Shown here: positions 1 to 11,541 of the stretch, piece by piece
How positions within the stretch are numbered: the first letter of the stretch is position 1
How the letters are laid out: each line of letters opens with the position of its first letter
Assembly: GCF_000972845.2 (NCBI RefSeq)
Contig: NC_040018.1
Coordinates: forward strand, 15,473,157 to 15,537,156
From: Larimichthys crocea
Lineage: Eukaryota; Chordata; Actinopteri; Sciaenidae
Length of the DNA: 64,000 nt
Reading direction: 5' to 3'
Translations under genes and position numbers: made by a program
The notes under the pieces: model-generated
What the model saw: the letters and a program-made list of their open reading frames with translations, nothing else
Database searches by the model: none
Told to the model about the DNA's origin: nothing

Positions 1-1435
1 AAGGACGCTGCACTACAATCGATACCCACACATTTCAGTGTCGCCACCCCCTGTGAGAATCAAACATCTACATGTTAGCACTATGCTGTCTGCAGAGCTC
101 CGAGGTAAGTGCTCCTACATTTGTGCAACGGTTGTCATTTAGACAAAGGCTGGGAGAGAGCAAGGACAGTGTCAGGAATCATCCACTGAATGTGTCTTTT
201 GAGTGGTTTACAGGTTTCTTTCTTTCAGAGCCTTTTATCAGTAGATTCAGGAGGTGATGGCCAAAGGCAGTTGATAAAAAAAAAGCAGGTTGTTTAAACC
301 TATTCCCTTTACTTCATCCTCCCTCCCTCCCTCCCTCCTTACGCATCCCTTGTTTTGTTTTATTGAATATTGGCTGTGGAGCATTCAGCTCCTGTCAGTG
401 AAGCCATTTTTAACATCTGCCAGCTTTCTTTCTGTCACCTGATAAAAAGATATATGCCCATATGTCATTGGCCTATTGCGCTTTACAGAGACTACACTGT
501 GACATCAATCACCTTGGCCCACTGCTACAAAGCTAGCTATGACAGTGCTTTTACAAGAAAAGCAGGTGTAGTCTGTCTCTCAATCACTGCAAATAAAAGA
601 TTATACTTTACACTAGGTGTAGGTATTACTTTCTTTCACCATGTAGGTTCAAACACCAATAGCGAGTGCCCTACTGTAAGACGATAAGGGAGGCTAAGGC
701 GCCTCTATCCCGGCAGAACACACACACTCAGAGGGATAAGCTATGGACTAGTCCGGATCCTTGAAACACACAAACATGAAGAAGCAGAAGCTCCCGTCTC
801 ACCGCTAAGCAAGCAGGAGAAGGAGGGAGGGAAGATGAGGAGAGAATGAAAGGATTTACTCTTCATCTGCGGATGAACATGCCATCTCCTCCTCCCTGTT
901 AGCACAGATTCCCTTGCTTCCCTTTACCTCTAATTGCCAATTCAGCCCTCTTTTCAGCACTGTCAGCCTGCTTTAAAACACCCACTGTCTTTGGACAACT
1001 GGGTTACTGATGACTGATGACATGAGAAGTGTTTGGTAACACTCTTTACATTCCAAAGCAACATAAGCTATGGCTATGAACATTAGAAACACATTGCTTA
1101 AGCCAAGCACACACTTCACACTCCTCCAACACACTTTCCCTGCATGCAGATGGTGCGTGTTTAAAGCCAGCAGGGCAAGGCCGCGCATGTCAGCGTGCGT
1201 GCAGCTGTGTGTATCTGTGATACGTGCATAAACGTTTGAGTGTGCTTGTCTGCGTATGCGAGTGCTTGAGGTCTCACCTGGGGGACGAGAAATTAACACA
1301 GGCAAATTTTACCACGTTCATTTTCATTTTGTTGGTAACAAGACCATCTGCTAACCATCCTGCACCACACTAGAAAAAAAACAAAAAAACAAAAGAGAAG
1401 TGGGCTACGCTGCAATCACTACAACAGGCCCTTGC

Positions 1436-1436
<1 letters not shown>
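1..1436. other. Unique non-coding DNA
   Basis: I see no recognisable exon or RNA gene here. A short CCCT-type pyrimidine run lies at about 320-341. Open frames are short and show no domain. The stretch at about 1130-1270 is rich in TG and CA but forms no clean array. Confidence 0.6.

Positions 1437-1478
<42 letters not shown>
1437..1478. repeat. Homopolymer (C)42
   Basis: There are 42 consecutive cytosines, which makes poly-G on the minus strand. Runs of this length are rare and polymorphic in vertebrate genomes. They can form i-motif or G-quadruplex structures and are prone to sequencing-length error. The poly-proline and poly-glycine frames crossing it are artefacts. Confidence 0.97.
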
Positions 1479-1696
1479 AGGGTAGGCATACCCACAACTC
1501 AAGTGTGCCATGGTGCTGCTGCCAGCCTTTAAACCTCTCCGACTCCCACTGCCTTGCTCTCTGTGGTTTTCGTGATGAAAGAGGGAAGGCAGATCAGAGG
1601 AAAACATGGCAGCCAAAAGACTTGTATCCACAGCCAAGGCTAAAACCAGAGCACAGAGTCACTGCCCTTCACCGTTCACCTACAGCACAGACTTGT

Positions 1697-1750
<54 letters not shown>

Positions 1751-2705
1751 ACACACACACACACACACACACTGTGTAGGCAAACACGTGGACAAACACT
1801 GCCATACATTATACCACATTATTTATCTGTGTACAAAACGTGTGTTTGTGCTGACACAAAGAGGAACTGATCTGCCCAAGTGTGTGTGCGATGTGTATAT
1901 CTGTGTTAGAATACAGATGGGCTCCAGTGGGCTGTTACAAACCCTCTCTGACAGCGGCTTAACGAGGGCACTGGCCTTTGGCTCCTACATCTGTGTCGGT
2001 GTTGAGCAGCCAAAACACGTCAACAGGACGATTAATGAACACCTAAATGTACGTAAAATGTATATCTATGCACACATATGCAATTAAGTATGTTATATAT
2101 GCACAGTAAATATCAACCCACATCTGTTATAACGACAAAAATCATCTCTGTGCTTCCCACTACACGTAGGAAGATTCTGCACGTTGCATTAACACTTGGA
2201 AGTTTTTTGTTCGTAGCAAATAATGATAGGAAAAGAGAGAGGGGGTGACAGGAATTCACTGATCTAATTAGCAGCTAGTTAGCAGCAAAACAGTTGAGTC
2301 CAATTAGAGGGGGGCGGCGGGAGGGTGTTGTAGTGTATGTAGGGAATGCTTTTTAAAAGCTATCCTGATTATCAAGGCTGTTAATTTGTTCTCTACCAGG
2401 ACACACACTTGGATGCAAGATTTAGATAAACAGGGTGAAAGTGTTTATTTTAGACCAAGGGTGAGTTAAATTACTAGTTTGCCTGAGTGCCTTAGTGTCT
2501 GTTAGAGGTTTGGGTGTTGGGGAATGAGTGAGCATGTGTGTTTGCGTGTATCCACCTGTGTGCATGTATGTGCGTGTCTTCATTGGAAGAGGACACACAG
2601 TTGTCTGATACACTTAGACTCCTCATTAATATCCAAAATCTTTAGAGACCGTTTCCAGCAGGTCCAAAAAATCTGCTTCACGGCCACATACCACAAACAC
2701 ACCCC
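1479..2705. other. Non-coding DNA including an AC array and a CNE-like patch
   Basis: Apart from the AC array listed separately, this is unique sequence. A patch at about 2255-2400 holds several TAATTAG/CAATTAG homeodomain-type cores followed by a G-rich run, as often seen in conserved non-coding elements. I recognise no gene. Confidence 0.5.
1699..1772. repeat. (AC)n microsatellite, about 74 bp
   Basis: This is a near-perfect AC array with one AG interruption at about 1745. It produces spurious poly-His/Thr frames. Confidence 0.97.
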
Positions 2706-2706
2706 G

Positions 2707-2738
<32 letters not shown>

Positions 2739-2747
2739 CCTCTCTCT
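2706..2747. repeat. (CT)n imperfect microsatellite
   Basis: This is a homopyrimidine CT array with a few interruptions. Such mirror-repeat tracts can adopt triplex DNA. Confidence 0.93.
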
Positions 2748-5700
2748 GCTCCATCCCTTCCTCTTGGCAGAGTCTCCCTCTGTCGGCAGGTGCACGCTCC
2801 GGTGGCAGCCAAAGTGCCAACCTGCCCTCCATATGCCCGCCTCCGCAGTGCCAGCTTACTTCTGCCACTCCCCACCAGGATTCAGCTGGCCTGCCCTCCC
2901 CAAATCTGTTCCCGCTCCCCTCCTACCCATCCTCCCCGACACTCATCAGCATCCACCCCTAGCCTTTCTTCTCCCACACACCCCTAACCTCATCCCTCTT
3001 GTGCCAGTTCTCCCTCTTGTCTCGCTCAAAGTGGTGAAGCACTTTCGGCAGCCCGCCCACATCCACTTTTCTTATCTTTTTCCATGTGCCTTATCCGCCC
3101 CCTTTAGCCCTTTTCTCACCTTACACTCTGCATTCCTCTGACCTTCATCTGCTGTTCTCCCCCTGCCTAAGCATCACCCCAGTTGTGTCCAGCTCTTTTC
3201 TGAGACCTCCCTTGACATGATGCCGAGAGACTGGAGCAGACACTCGTAGAGCAAGGAGCCAGGCCACATCAATCAGCACGAGAGTGTAGGACGACTGTGT
3301 GTCAGATCGATGCATCATCCTTCAACTGGTTCTACTCTGGGATTTATAGGGAAACCCGCTCAATGGTGTAGAGCATGTTTTACCACTAGCAAGTTACTCT
3401 CATCTTTCGTTTCTGGGCATCAACACCGTGTGTGAGCATGTTTATGTGTGTCCACTCACTTATAGTGGCTGATGTAACCTTGTCTGACCTCTCAGCTCGT
3501 GCAGTTTTCCCTAAGGGTGTGAAACCTCCCCTGTCGAGGCTACACTCTGACACCAAGCAGCCAAATAAGCATAAGTAAACACATAAACACACAAACACAG
3601 CGCCCATAGGGCTGGATGTGAGAGAGCACGAGATATATCACCAAACTCTGTGCCCCCTTTTTGTTTTTTTTCAGAGGAAAAAAGAGGCTTGTTTCTTGAG
3701 CACATCTTGTACGTGCGCATGGACAAACACAGTGAGTGAGATTTATACCTAGCTACAGCCACTGTGCTATTTGTTTTGTGGTCGCTGTAAGGCTTCCATA
3801 AACACTGAGTGATGGAGCGGTAATCCTGTGCCCTGTCCTCATTACTCCTCCTCCTGAGGAAGTCATCTGACCGGCCCGGAGCCATCTATTCAGGTCACAG
3901 CCATCATCTATCATCCATCATCGAGTCTCTCTCCTGTCTCTCGATCTCACACTCACTCACTCACGCAAAAATTCAGTGTGTGACACTAATTTTAATAGGA
4001 TGTTTTAGACCCAGTCACTGATCACTCACCTCATGCCAAACCACTGTCTGAGAACGTCAGACAGCAAAGGAGAGAGTAAGTGAGTGACTGAAGATATGGA
4101 CATGGGCAGGAGCCGGATAGAGAGAGAGGAAGAGAGGGGATAGTGTGTGTGAGAGAGAGAGACCTTGCCTCGAGTCATCTCCAGTCTTTAACAGGATGTG
4201 ATGAGCTCTCGCCTTTCTCTTAATCTGTCTCCCATGATTCATTTCCATTTCCTGTGTGCCGAGAGGCTGGCAATTCGGCACAAATCAGCCGCTCTGAGGC
4301 ACACAAACAAAATGCACACGCACAACCTACAAAGCAAGAACCTCTGCAAATAAAGTTAGAAGACAGAGGTTATTCATTCATTACACTATTGAATGCGGTG
4401 TCTCTGACCTGGGTCATTCATCCCTGCTGTGGAAAATAACGAACAAACCAGAACCTGCTACCCCTCTCTGACCAATTCCACCTCCTTCCGACACCCCTGA
4501 GGCCATCAGCCGCTTATCCTTAGCCCCTCAAGCACTCACACATTGAGTAGAGAGAAGCCCCATGGTGACAGGTATTTACAACCTCGCCTGTAAACACTGC
4601 AGCACTCTGCCTCAGCACTGTCCGGACACAGAAGGTGAGAGGGACCCTGCCACCACACCAGGCCAGGAGCAAGGCTACTGAGCATGACTGCATGCTGACA
4701 GCGAACTATATCACAGGGACAGTAGTTGTGTGTCTATATAAGGACAAATGCTTAACATATTGAACAAAGAGATGTAGAGGGGGTGAAGACTGTATTGTCT
4801 TTATTTCTTGTGTTAAGTGCAGTGGTTGCTTCCATGGTGAAGCTCTGAAATCCCTTTGAATATTGATTGCAAAACTGTCAGCTTAAAAGACTGCCCCGGC
4901 CAACTACAAAAAAGGTACACAGAAATACACACAAACACACAGTTCCCAAATCCCTATTACCCTCTCTCTGGGTGGTACTGTTCTCCGTTTTGCACTCCTC
5001 TTCCTCATAAATCTTAGGCTCACACACTCCTAATTACCCTGAGAAGCGAGGGAGGATTACCCTGCTTCTCCCTCTAACCTCATCCATCTCCTTTTTTGTG
5101 CTTGTTTCTCTACCTGCAGTGCATTTATGGTGCCGTTAAAAGGGCAGGGAACATTTGAGATCAATGGCATTTGCCAGTTTTCAAGTGTGTGTATGTAAGT
5201 AAGGGTGTACATGTTTATCAGAACTGTTAAATATGAGGGCCTGATTACTCGGGTGAACACTGAAGCCTGCTGGTCTAGCCAGCAGGTGCTCTGCCAGGAA
5301 GGAAGTGGACAAAATGTAACTGAACCTCTGCTGTCCTGCAGAAGAGAGTCATCTGGCAACAGATACCACTGACAGTATCCTCTGTCTGTCTCTGCATGTG
5401 TGTGAGGACGAAGGCATGAATATTAACATACCTTTCTGTAACACACGTCTGCCATTATGCCTCTATAAACTTTACAAATGCAAATTTATGTGGTTTCCCT
5501 CTAACTAAATAAGTTTATTGGTGTGTGTGTTTTAAATCTTCCATTGTAGAAGTCTGTTCATAACTTTTGTTGGTAAACTTGTTTGGAGCTTTAAAAGTTG
5601 AACATTTGTACCTCAAGGGGCTGCAAAATGTTCACAGAATGTTCAGTCATTCAAGTGGGATGTGATCTGTAACTTTCAGGATCCAGGGTCATGTCATTAA

Positions 5701-6186
5701 TGGTATCATGGTGCATGCTGTGTCAACAGTCCTCTAAAGTGTCTGTGAAAAGGAGTCATGTCTGTAGGTCAGACCAAAATCAATAAAAGGTTCTCACCTT
5801 AAACAGATCATATAAACTCTTCTGTCTGCCTCTCTCTCCACATCTGCCTTCCTATACATCTTCACACTCAATTTTCTTTCTCTCTCTCTCTCTGAAGGAC
5901 ACGAGAACAGAATGACTCAAATTACATAATTCGTTGCTTCCTCTAAGCATCACGATATCCCCCAATGGCACAAACAACCCCAAAGAGCACAGCATTACAT
6001 CCATACTTTCAACATCAATTCTTTCTTAATGCACTTTCATCACTCTGGTGGCCAGCTGGTGGGATGTTTACAAACCAGTCACCACTCTGCTCTCTAATAT
6101 TAAACTGCTACCCATCTGAGTGGACATAAGTGAAAAATAATACTGACTACTCGCACATGTGTTAAAGTAGACCACTGATGTGCATC

Positions 6187-6188
<2 letters not shown>
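2748..6188. other. Unique non-coding DNA
   Basis: The first 400 bases are C-rich and pyrimidine-biased. Short CA, TG and GA runs follow, with a CTCTCT run near 5880-5895. I recognise no exon, RNA gene or transposon. Confidence 0.55.

Positions 6189-6228
<40 letters not shown>
6189..6228. repeat. (TG)20 microsatellite
   Basis: This is a perfect 40-bp TG array. Confidence 0.97.
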
Positions 6229-6230
<2 letters not shown>

Positions 6231-6240
6231 CCCAGCACCA

Positions 6241-6345
6241 TCAGATGCAGGCTCGGTTTAATTAGAATTCTCTGTAGTCTAATTTGATTAGTGGAAGCAA
6301 AGGAAGACGAAGGCAATTAGAGCTTGACTATTTCTGCTGCTGGAA
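6241..6345. promoter_or_regulatory. Candidate conserved non-coding element with homeodomain sites
   Basis: Just after the TG array, about 100 bp contain TTTAATTAGAATTC, TCTAATTTGATTAG and GGCAATTAGAG. That is at least four TAAT/ATTA homeodomain cores in non-repetitive sequence. This grammar is common in developmental enhancers, but conservation cannot be tested from one sequence. Confidence 0.35.
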
Positions 6346-6993
6346 TAATGTTTCAGGAGAGAGGTGACAACATACACACACACACACTCAACCACAAAAT
6401 ACAAGCCCACATGCTCATTGCTCTTGCATTCCAAATGGGGTTCATGCAAGTTCACAGCGACTTAACGCAAAAGAGCAGAGGTGAGCGTCCGTCATGCTAT
6501 CCAAGTGTTTGACAAGCACTCTGAGTATGACACACAAGACCTGCCAACTGATATCCCTGCACACACACACACACACAGCTGTGAAGAAACCATCCCACTA
6601 CTGCCTCTGTATGTGTGTGCGTCGTCCACAGCCACAGAGGAGCAGTAACAAACAAACCCACATACAACACAATGTACTACCTAAACAGCATTGCGTCTCC
6701 CTGGTGCCAAACTGACAAGACTACCGGAGGGAACAGAAAAAGGAGAACCGACTGCAGTCCATAAATCATAGTTGTATGCTACTGTGATACCGACAAAGCC
6801 CCCATTACCCCCATGTACCTGTTAGCTCACCGAATGTCTGTTTGAAGAGTGTGTCATTGTGTGTGTGTATGTGTGTGTCATTGTGCGTGCGTGTGTGCAT
6901 GTGTCATTGTGTGTGTTCCTAAATTCAAGTGCAGGAGAACCAAATGTCCTGACAGATAATAAGCTCGAAAAGCCACTTTTCATGACTTTATTT
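6346..6993. other. Non-coding DNA with short CA and TG runs
   Basis: Interrupted CA runs lie at about 6372-6389 and 6560-6578, and TG-rich sequence at about 6850-6920. No gene is seen. Confidence 0.55.
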
Positions 6994-7280
6994 AAAGGAA
7001 TAGTTCAACATTTTAGGAGATACAGTTAATAGCTTGCTTTCTGAGTGTTAGATTAGTAGTCTGTTTATGTACAGATTAAACATGTTAATTAGTAAGCTTT
7101 AGAGGAGCTGGCGGTTTATTATACCTTTAGGCTGGCTGTTGTCCCCTGCTTCTCATCTTTATGCTAGGCTAAGCCAATCCCCTGCTGGCTCCGACTTCTT
7201 ATTTAACATACAGACATGACAGTGGTATGGATGCTCTTATCTAACTCAGCAAGAAAGCAAATATGTGCATTTCCTAAAAT
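6994..7280 (+). mobile_element. Palindromic MITE-like repeat (percomorph AAAGGAATAGTTC family)
   Basis: The left end begins AAAGGAATAGTTCAACATTT. The right arm, read on the minus strand, gives ATTTTAGGAAATGC followed by GCTTTCTTGCTGAGTTAGAT, which mirrors the left arm (ATTTTAGGAGATAC, then GCTTTCTGAGTGTTAGAT). The element is therefore a long imperfect inverted repeat of about 290 bp with a short centre containing TTAATTAGTAAGCTTTAGAG. I recognise it from memory as a repeat family very common in percomorph fish. It has no coding capacity and would have depended on a transposase supplied elsewhere. The right terminus has lost the expected outer bases, so it is a degraded copy, and no clear target-site duplication is visible. 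Confidence 0.75.
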
Positions 7281-7289
7281 AAAAACAGA

Positions 7290-7352
7290 ACTGGAGTCAA
7301 GACATGTTTAGCTTACCTTAGCATAAAGACTAAAGGCAGGGGGAAATGCTGA
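7290..7352. mobile_element. Second fragment of the same MITE family
   Basis: The stretch TTTAGCTTACCTTAGCATAA followed by AGACTAAAGGCAGGGGGAAA matches, from memory, an internal block of the same family (a TTAGCTTAGCTTAGCATAAAGACTGG-like block). It lies just outside the palindromic copy, so the locus is either rearranged or holds two nested partial copies. Confidence 0.5.
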
Positions 7353-7416
7353 ACCATTCTTTTAAACGATGGAGTTTGAATAATGATTTAGTTGAGGTTG
7401 TGCATTTAGGACATGC

Positions 7417-7454
7417 GTGTGTGTGTGTGTGTGTGTGTGTTTGTGTGTGTGTGT
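7417..7454. repeat. (GT)n microsatellite
   Basis: This is a GT array with a single TT interruption at about 7440. Confidence 0.95.
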
Positions 7455-9636
7455 ATTTCTGGAACTCCCCAGTCACTGTTGCTGATGGTGGCTTCTCTCC
7501 AGAGAGGAGCCGAGGCCACAGGTGTGCAGGGTCAAGGTTTAACGGCCCAGGGTTTACGAGGAGGCTAACAGGGCAGCCGGTGAGATGCGGCACCACCACC
7601 TTTATGGCCATGACCGGGGCAGTGCCACCTGCGAACTGGCGTGGAACAGATGCCACACCAAGAACGGGTCAGAGCTTTTACAGCAAGGGCAGAGCGAGGG
7701 AGAGAGAGTGGGAGAGAGAAAGGGTGATGGAGCTAGTAGTCCATCATTGTGACTGCTTTACTGCCGCTACTGCTATATAATGACAGAGCTGTCAGAGCAC
7801 ATGGAGTGGGAGGAACGGAGGGATGGAAGGACCAAGGTGCAGAGCGGGAGTAAAACAGATAAATGGATACAATGATAGAGTGAACCAGAGGATAAAAGCA
7901 CAGAGGGAGGAGGAGAAAGATGGTAGTGACTCTTGAGTAGATTCTGGCATAAAGAAAATAGTAGATGGGGAAATTTCTGGGAATTGATTGAAGAAGATGG
8001 CTTCAGCTAAAAATGGAGAGAATGAATAAGAAATATATTGTAGTTAATTGGATATAATGATTACATTGCACACTGCACAGATAATCTTCTGACACAGTAT
8101 GGGCTCCTCTGCTGGTGGGTTTTATCAATGAGTGCTCTCTATTGACTAAGGTTATCAGTGTGTGACCGTTCTGAACACACTCAAGCAGATTCACAATATG
8201 CACATATATTAAAAAAATGCTCTCAACACACTTTCACCACCCTTCTAGCGTACTCAACGAGTGCTCAGTAATCACCAGTGATTAGTCCACACTCTGATCC
8301 ACATATTGATTACCTCGGCGTGTGTGTGTGTGAGGAGAAAAGCTTTTTGTCCATGTCGCTGTGTTCTCTAGGAATTGATTTTCAGAGACAGCCAGGGAGA
8401 CGGGAAGAGAGAAGACCACAACAATCAGGCTGGTTTAGTCCCGGTTTTGTTTATGTGTTATTCTTGCTCGTCTCTCAGTATAAAAGAGGACTGACAGGCA
8501 TGAATGTCAGTTAAGGTATTTGGTTACCGTTTATTTGAATCTGTCCTGCATCCAGTCCTGACTAGTGGACTGAATTACAAATTGATTGACTGATTTTTAT
8601 CCAAGGGAAAACACTGTTGAGCAATACCTGATGCTCCTCAGCATCTGCAGTCTGCTCTGAATTGAGTTTGGCAGGATTAGCTCTCAACACCAAAACCCCG
8701 TCAGTCTGCGGCCTGTCACTAAACACCAACCATTCGTGCTCTTTAACCTCACTTCCCCTTTCTCCTGCTTGCCTCAGTGGTTTGCGGTTTTTGGCATAGA
8801 GTCAAGTTTTGTGTGTGTGTGTGTGTGTTTTGCCTTTTTCACTCTTCTTCTCTGCCTCTCTGTCTGTCCAACCCAGTTTCTCTCCTCTTCTTCCTCTTTC
8901 TCTCCCCTTCTCAGTGCTTTTACCCTCAGGCTATAAGCACAGAATGTTTGGGGGAACAACAACAACAGAAAGCGATACCGTAGATCTGAAAATGGCAGTA
9001 CTGAACTTAAACACAAACACACACACACACACGCACACACACAAATTCCAGCCCACGCGACACACAATGCCAGAAAGATATGCAGACAAATGCACATGAC
9101 AAACAAAACATGCACATATGATACAACATGAGGTTTAAACACGGTTGTTTCTCTGAAATCACCTTGGAAAATAAAGGAGGGAGGTATGGAGGAGGATTAC
9201 TACAGTATGCACAAAAAAGCAAAACGAGGGACAGATACATAGGAATATAGAAGTGAGGAGGAGGCATATGGAGAAAGAGTGACCATAAGCCATCCTCCAT
9301 TTTGAAGTGATAGCTCTCTGGCTCTGCTCTACCTCAGCTGTGATATAAACGCAACCCAAGTTCAAGTGCTCTTTCCCTCGACCTTTAGCTCTATGTCCCT
9401 CGTTGTTAATGTCTTAATTTAGTTTTCCACTTTCCCTGCTTTCTTACCATCTCTTACACCCCTCAGCCCATTCCTCTTTATTTAACCCAACCTTTTTGTT
9501 GTTGTCAAATAATCATGGAGAACTAGCATGTGTCTGACATGGTCTCCAAGGCAACGGCGGTTAAGATGGGAAGGCAGGCAGGGGCTCATTCAGTGGCTGA
9601 ATGAAAGAAGGGGGAAGAGAAGCAACCCACAGTGCT

Positions 9637-9638
<2 letters not shown>
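7455..9638. other. Non-coding DNA with a GC-richer patch and short CA/TG arrays
   Basis: A GC-richer, repeat-free patch at 7460-7690 is open in one frame on each strand, but I recognise no domain in either translation. A TG run at 8811-8828 and an AC run at 9012-9042 are short arrays. A pyrimidine-rich tract at 8830-8930 yields spurious frames. The rest is unique sequence. Confidence 0.5.

Positions 9639-9673
<35 letters not shown>
9639..9673. repeat. (AC)n microsatellite
   Basis: This is a perfect AC array of about 35 bp. Confidence 0.96.
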
Positions 9674-9674
<1 letters not shown>

Positions 9675-9823
9675 GATAAGATAGAAAGAGAGATGGACAC
9701 ACACACACATGCACAGAGCATTGGCCACTGTCACAACTGAGACCCTCTCTCTGTGTCTCCAATCTGTGTGGCTCTACTGCCGTAGGCTAGGCCAGTGTGG
9801 GAGATTTAGGGGTCACAATTGGC

Positions 9824-9824
<1 letters not shown>

Positions 9825-9867
<43 letters not shown>

Positions 9868-9903
9868 ATCACCACATATATATATATATATTATATATAT
9901 ATT
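9825..9903. repeat. Compound (AC)n then (TA)n microsatellite
   Basis: An AC array of about 43 bp at 9825-9867 is followed, after a short spacer, by TA repeats at 9876-9903. Alternating purine-pyrimidine arrays next to TA tracts favour unpairing and length instability. Confidence 0.95.
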
Positions 9904-10775
9904 ATAGTATATCTAGATAGTAATGGGGATAGAGAAATAGTTCATAGGTACCACTAGGCAAAGGAAGAGGAAAAGAAAGAAGGAAAGGAAAGGAAAGAAG
10001 GAAGACGAAGGAGTTGGACAGAGAAAACCCTGAGGAAATAGAGGGGGGAGGTGAGGAGATAGGGAAGGTGAAAGTAAGCAAATGAATCCCTCTCTTCTTT
10101 CTGGATTCTACCTCTCTTGATCCTTCTTATTTCCTCTCTAATTTCTTTTGTGTATCACCCTCTCTCTGCTTCTTCTTTTCGTTTCTTGAATTGCTCTGTT
10201 TGATCTTAGTGTCACATTGAGTTTAAAGAGTCCACTGTGGTCAAAGGCTCTGACACAGAAAATGACTACACTGACCCCGTCAAACACACACACACACAAG
10301 CACGCATGCACACACGCACACATTCACATACACACACACAAACACGCACACACGTACACACAACAGAGACATGATGACATGCTGAAGAGAAAGTACAGAA
10401 CAAAAAAAAAATGCTTGATTACAATCAAACAAAATTGGTAATATGTGGTGACAACCAGCCACAAGCTGAAGTGGTGCTGCTAAATGTATTCACAGTAATC
10501 TAATACATATATTGCTAGAGATGTGATGACACTGCAATTAGAAGTCATTCAACAGAGAAAGTAATATATGTTTTTCATTGTTCGAGCACTGTATGATCAT
10601 TGTACTGTACCCTTGCAGAGGTTATTATGGGTTTGAAACACTATCTGTGTATTTTGGTTTCTTTTGTATTAGTTGGTACATCACTTGCAGGTCAAAAAAC
10701 ACAATCATGACAACCACTGGGCCACTACCTACTACTAATCTACTACTGCTCATCTCGGGGTGCTTCATGTTTCTA
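9904..10775. other. Non-coding DNA with purine tract and imperfect CA repeats
   Basis: A GGAAAG/GAAGG purine tract occupies 9961-10010, and imperfect CA/CGCA repeats occupy 10284-10352. The rest is unique and AT-leaning. No gene is seen. Confidence 0.55.
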
Positions 10776-10820
10776 AATCAAATCAAATCAAATCAAATCA
10801 AATCAAATCAAATCAAATCA
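10776..10820 (-). repeat. LINE 3' tail (AATCA)9, TGATT on the sense strand
   Basis: There are nine perfect five-base units. L2-clade elements end in short tandem repeats rather than poly-A, and this is the reverse-transcription start end of the element. Confidence 0.95.
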
Positions 10821-11300
10821 AATTTTATTTGTATAGCCCAAAGTCACAAAGTACATTTGCCTCGGAGGGCTTAGACCCTCGGTTCGAGTGAGGAAAAACT
10901 TGCCCACAAAAACCCCTTTTAACAGGGAAAAAGGTGGAAGAAACCTCAGGAAGAGCCACAGAGGATGGATCCCTCTCCAGGGACAGACAGACGTGCAATA
11001 GATGTCACATGTACAGAACAAATCAACACAAACATATTGTACAATTACAATGACTGATAAAATGACAATGAATGATAAAATGATTACAGTAGCAGTGTAA
11101 CCTGTGATAGAGATCGAGAGACACAGATGCACAACAGCAGCAAATCATAAACTAACTATAAAGTGTAATGGAGATATGGTAGCATTAATGACAGTAGTAA
11201 TATATGTAGTGGACGTCGTGCAGGACCACAGCAGCAGCCACGATCCTGCTGGACGAGAGAGCACAGAAACTCCGGGGAATAAGTTTAGTTAGTAACATGC
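10821..11300 (-). other. LINE 3' UTR
   Basis: The minus strand contains CTCACTCGAACCGAGGGTCT and then GGCTATACAAATAAAATTTG just before the tail. This is the 3' end shared by many fish L2 copies and recognised by their reverse transcriptase. An AATAAA lies at 10829-10824 on the minus strand. A short direct duplication of the ten-mer ACATGCATTA lies at 11295-11314, near the ORF end. Confidence 0.85.
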
Positions 11301-11301
11301 A

Positions 11302-11541
11302 TTAACATGCATTAATGAGACTTGTATGTTTACAGATGGTGGTGGTGATGGTGATGGTGATGGTGATGGTGATGGAGAGAGAGAGAGACAGACAGACAGA
11401 CAGGAAAGTTTTAAGTCTACTCTTAAAGGTGTTGACCATGTCTGCCTCCCGAACCCAGAATGGTAGTTTGTTCCACAGAAGAGGAGCCTGATAGTTGAAA
11501 GCTCTGGCTCCCAATCTACTTTTGAAAACTATAGCAACCAC
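11302..11541 (-). pseudogene. LINE reverse transcriptase ORF, extreme C-terminal region
   Basis: The translation contains SRLGARAFNYQAPLL, then WNKLPFWVREAD and SRLKTFLS, which is the conserved C-terminal block of L2-type ORF2 proteins. It runs directly into microsatellite-encoded residues at its end, so the natural stop is replaced. It is in a different frame from the preceding RT segment because of the upstream deletion. Confidence 0.85.
11336..11404 (-). repeat. Compound microsatellite (GGTGAT)n-(GA)n-(GACA)n inside the LINE
   Basis: GGTGAT units at about 11336-11375 are followed by GA units and then GACA units up to about 11403. The array sits at the junction of the ORF end and the 3' UTR, so it expanded after insertion or was carried by the source copy. 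Confidence 0.93.

Noticed and set aside
1400..1870. 156-codon plus-strand frame
   Set aside because: It is poly-Pro from the C run joined to poly-His/Thr from the AC array; simple-repeat artefact.
2524..3141. 205-codon plus-strand frame, one of the longest in the window
   Set aside because: Pyrimidine-biased sequence with a CT array gives Ser/Leu/Pro-rich translation; no domain and no splice context.
7330..7656. Minus-strand frame over the GC-richer patch
   Set aside because: The first 65 residues look protein-like but the opposite strand is equally open, and it ends in a CA repeat.
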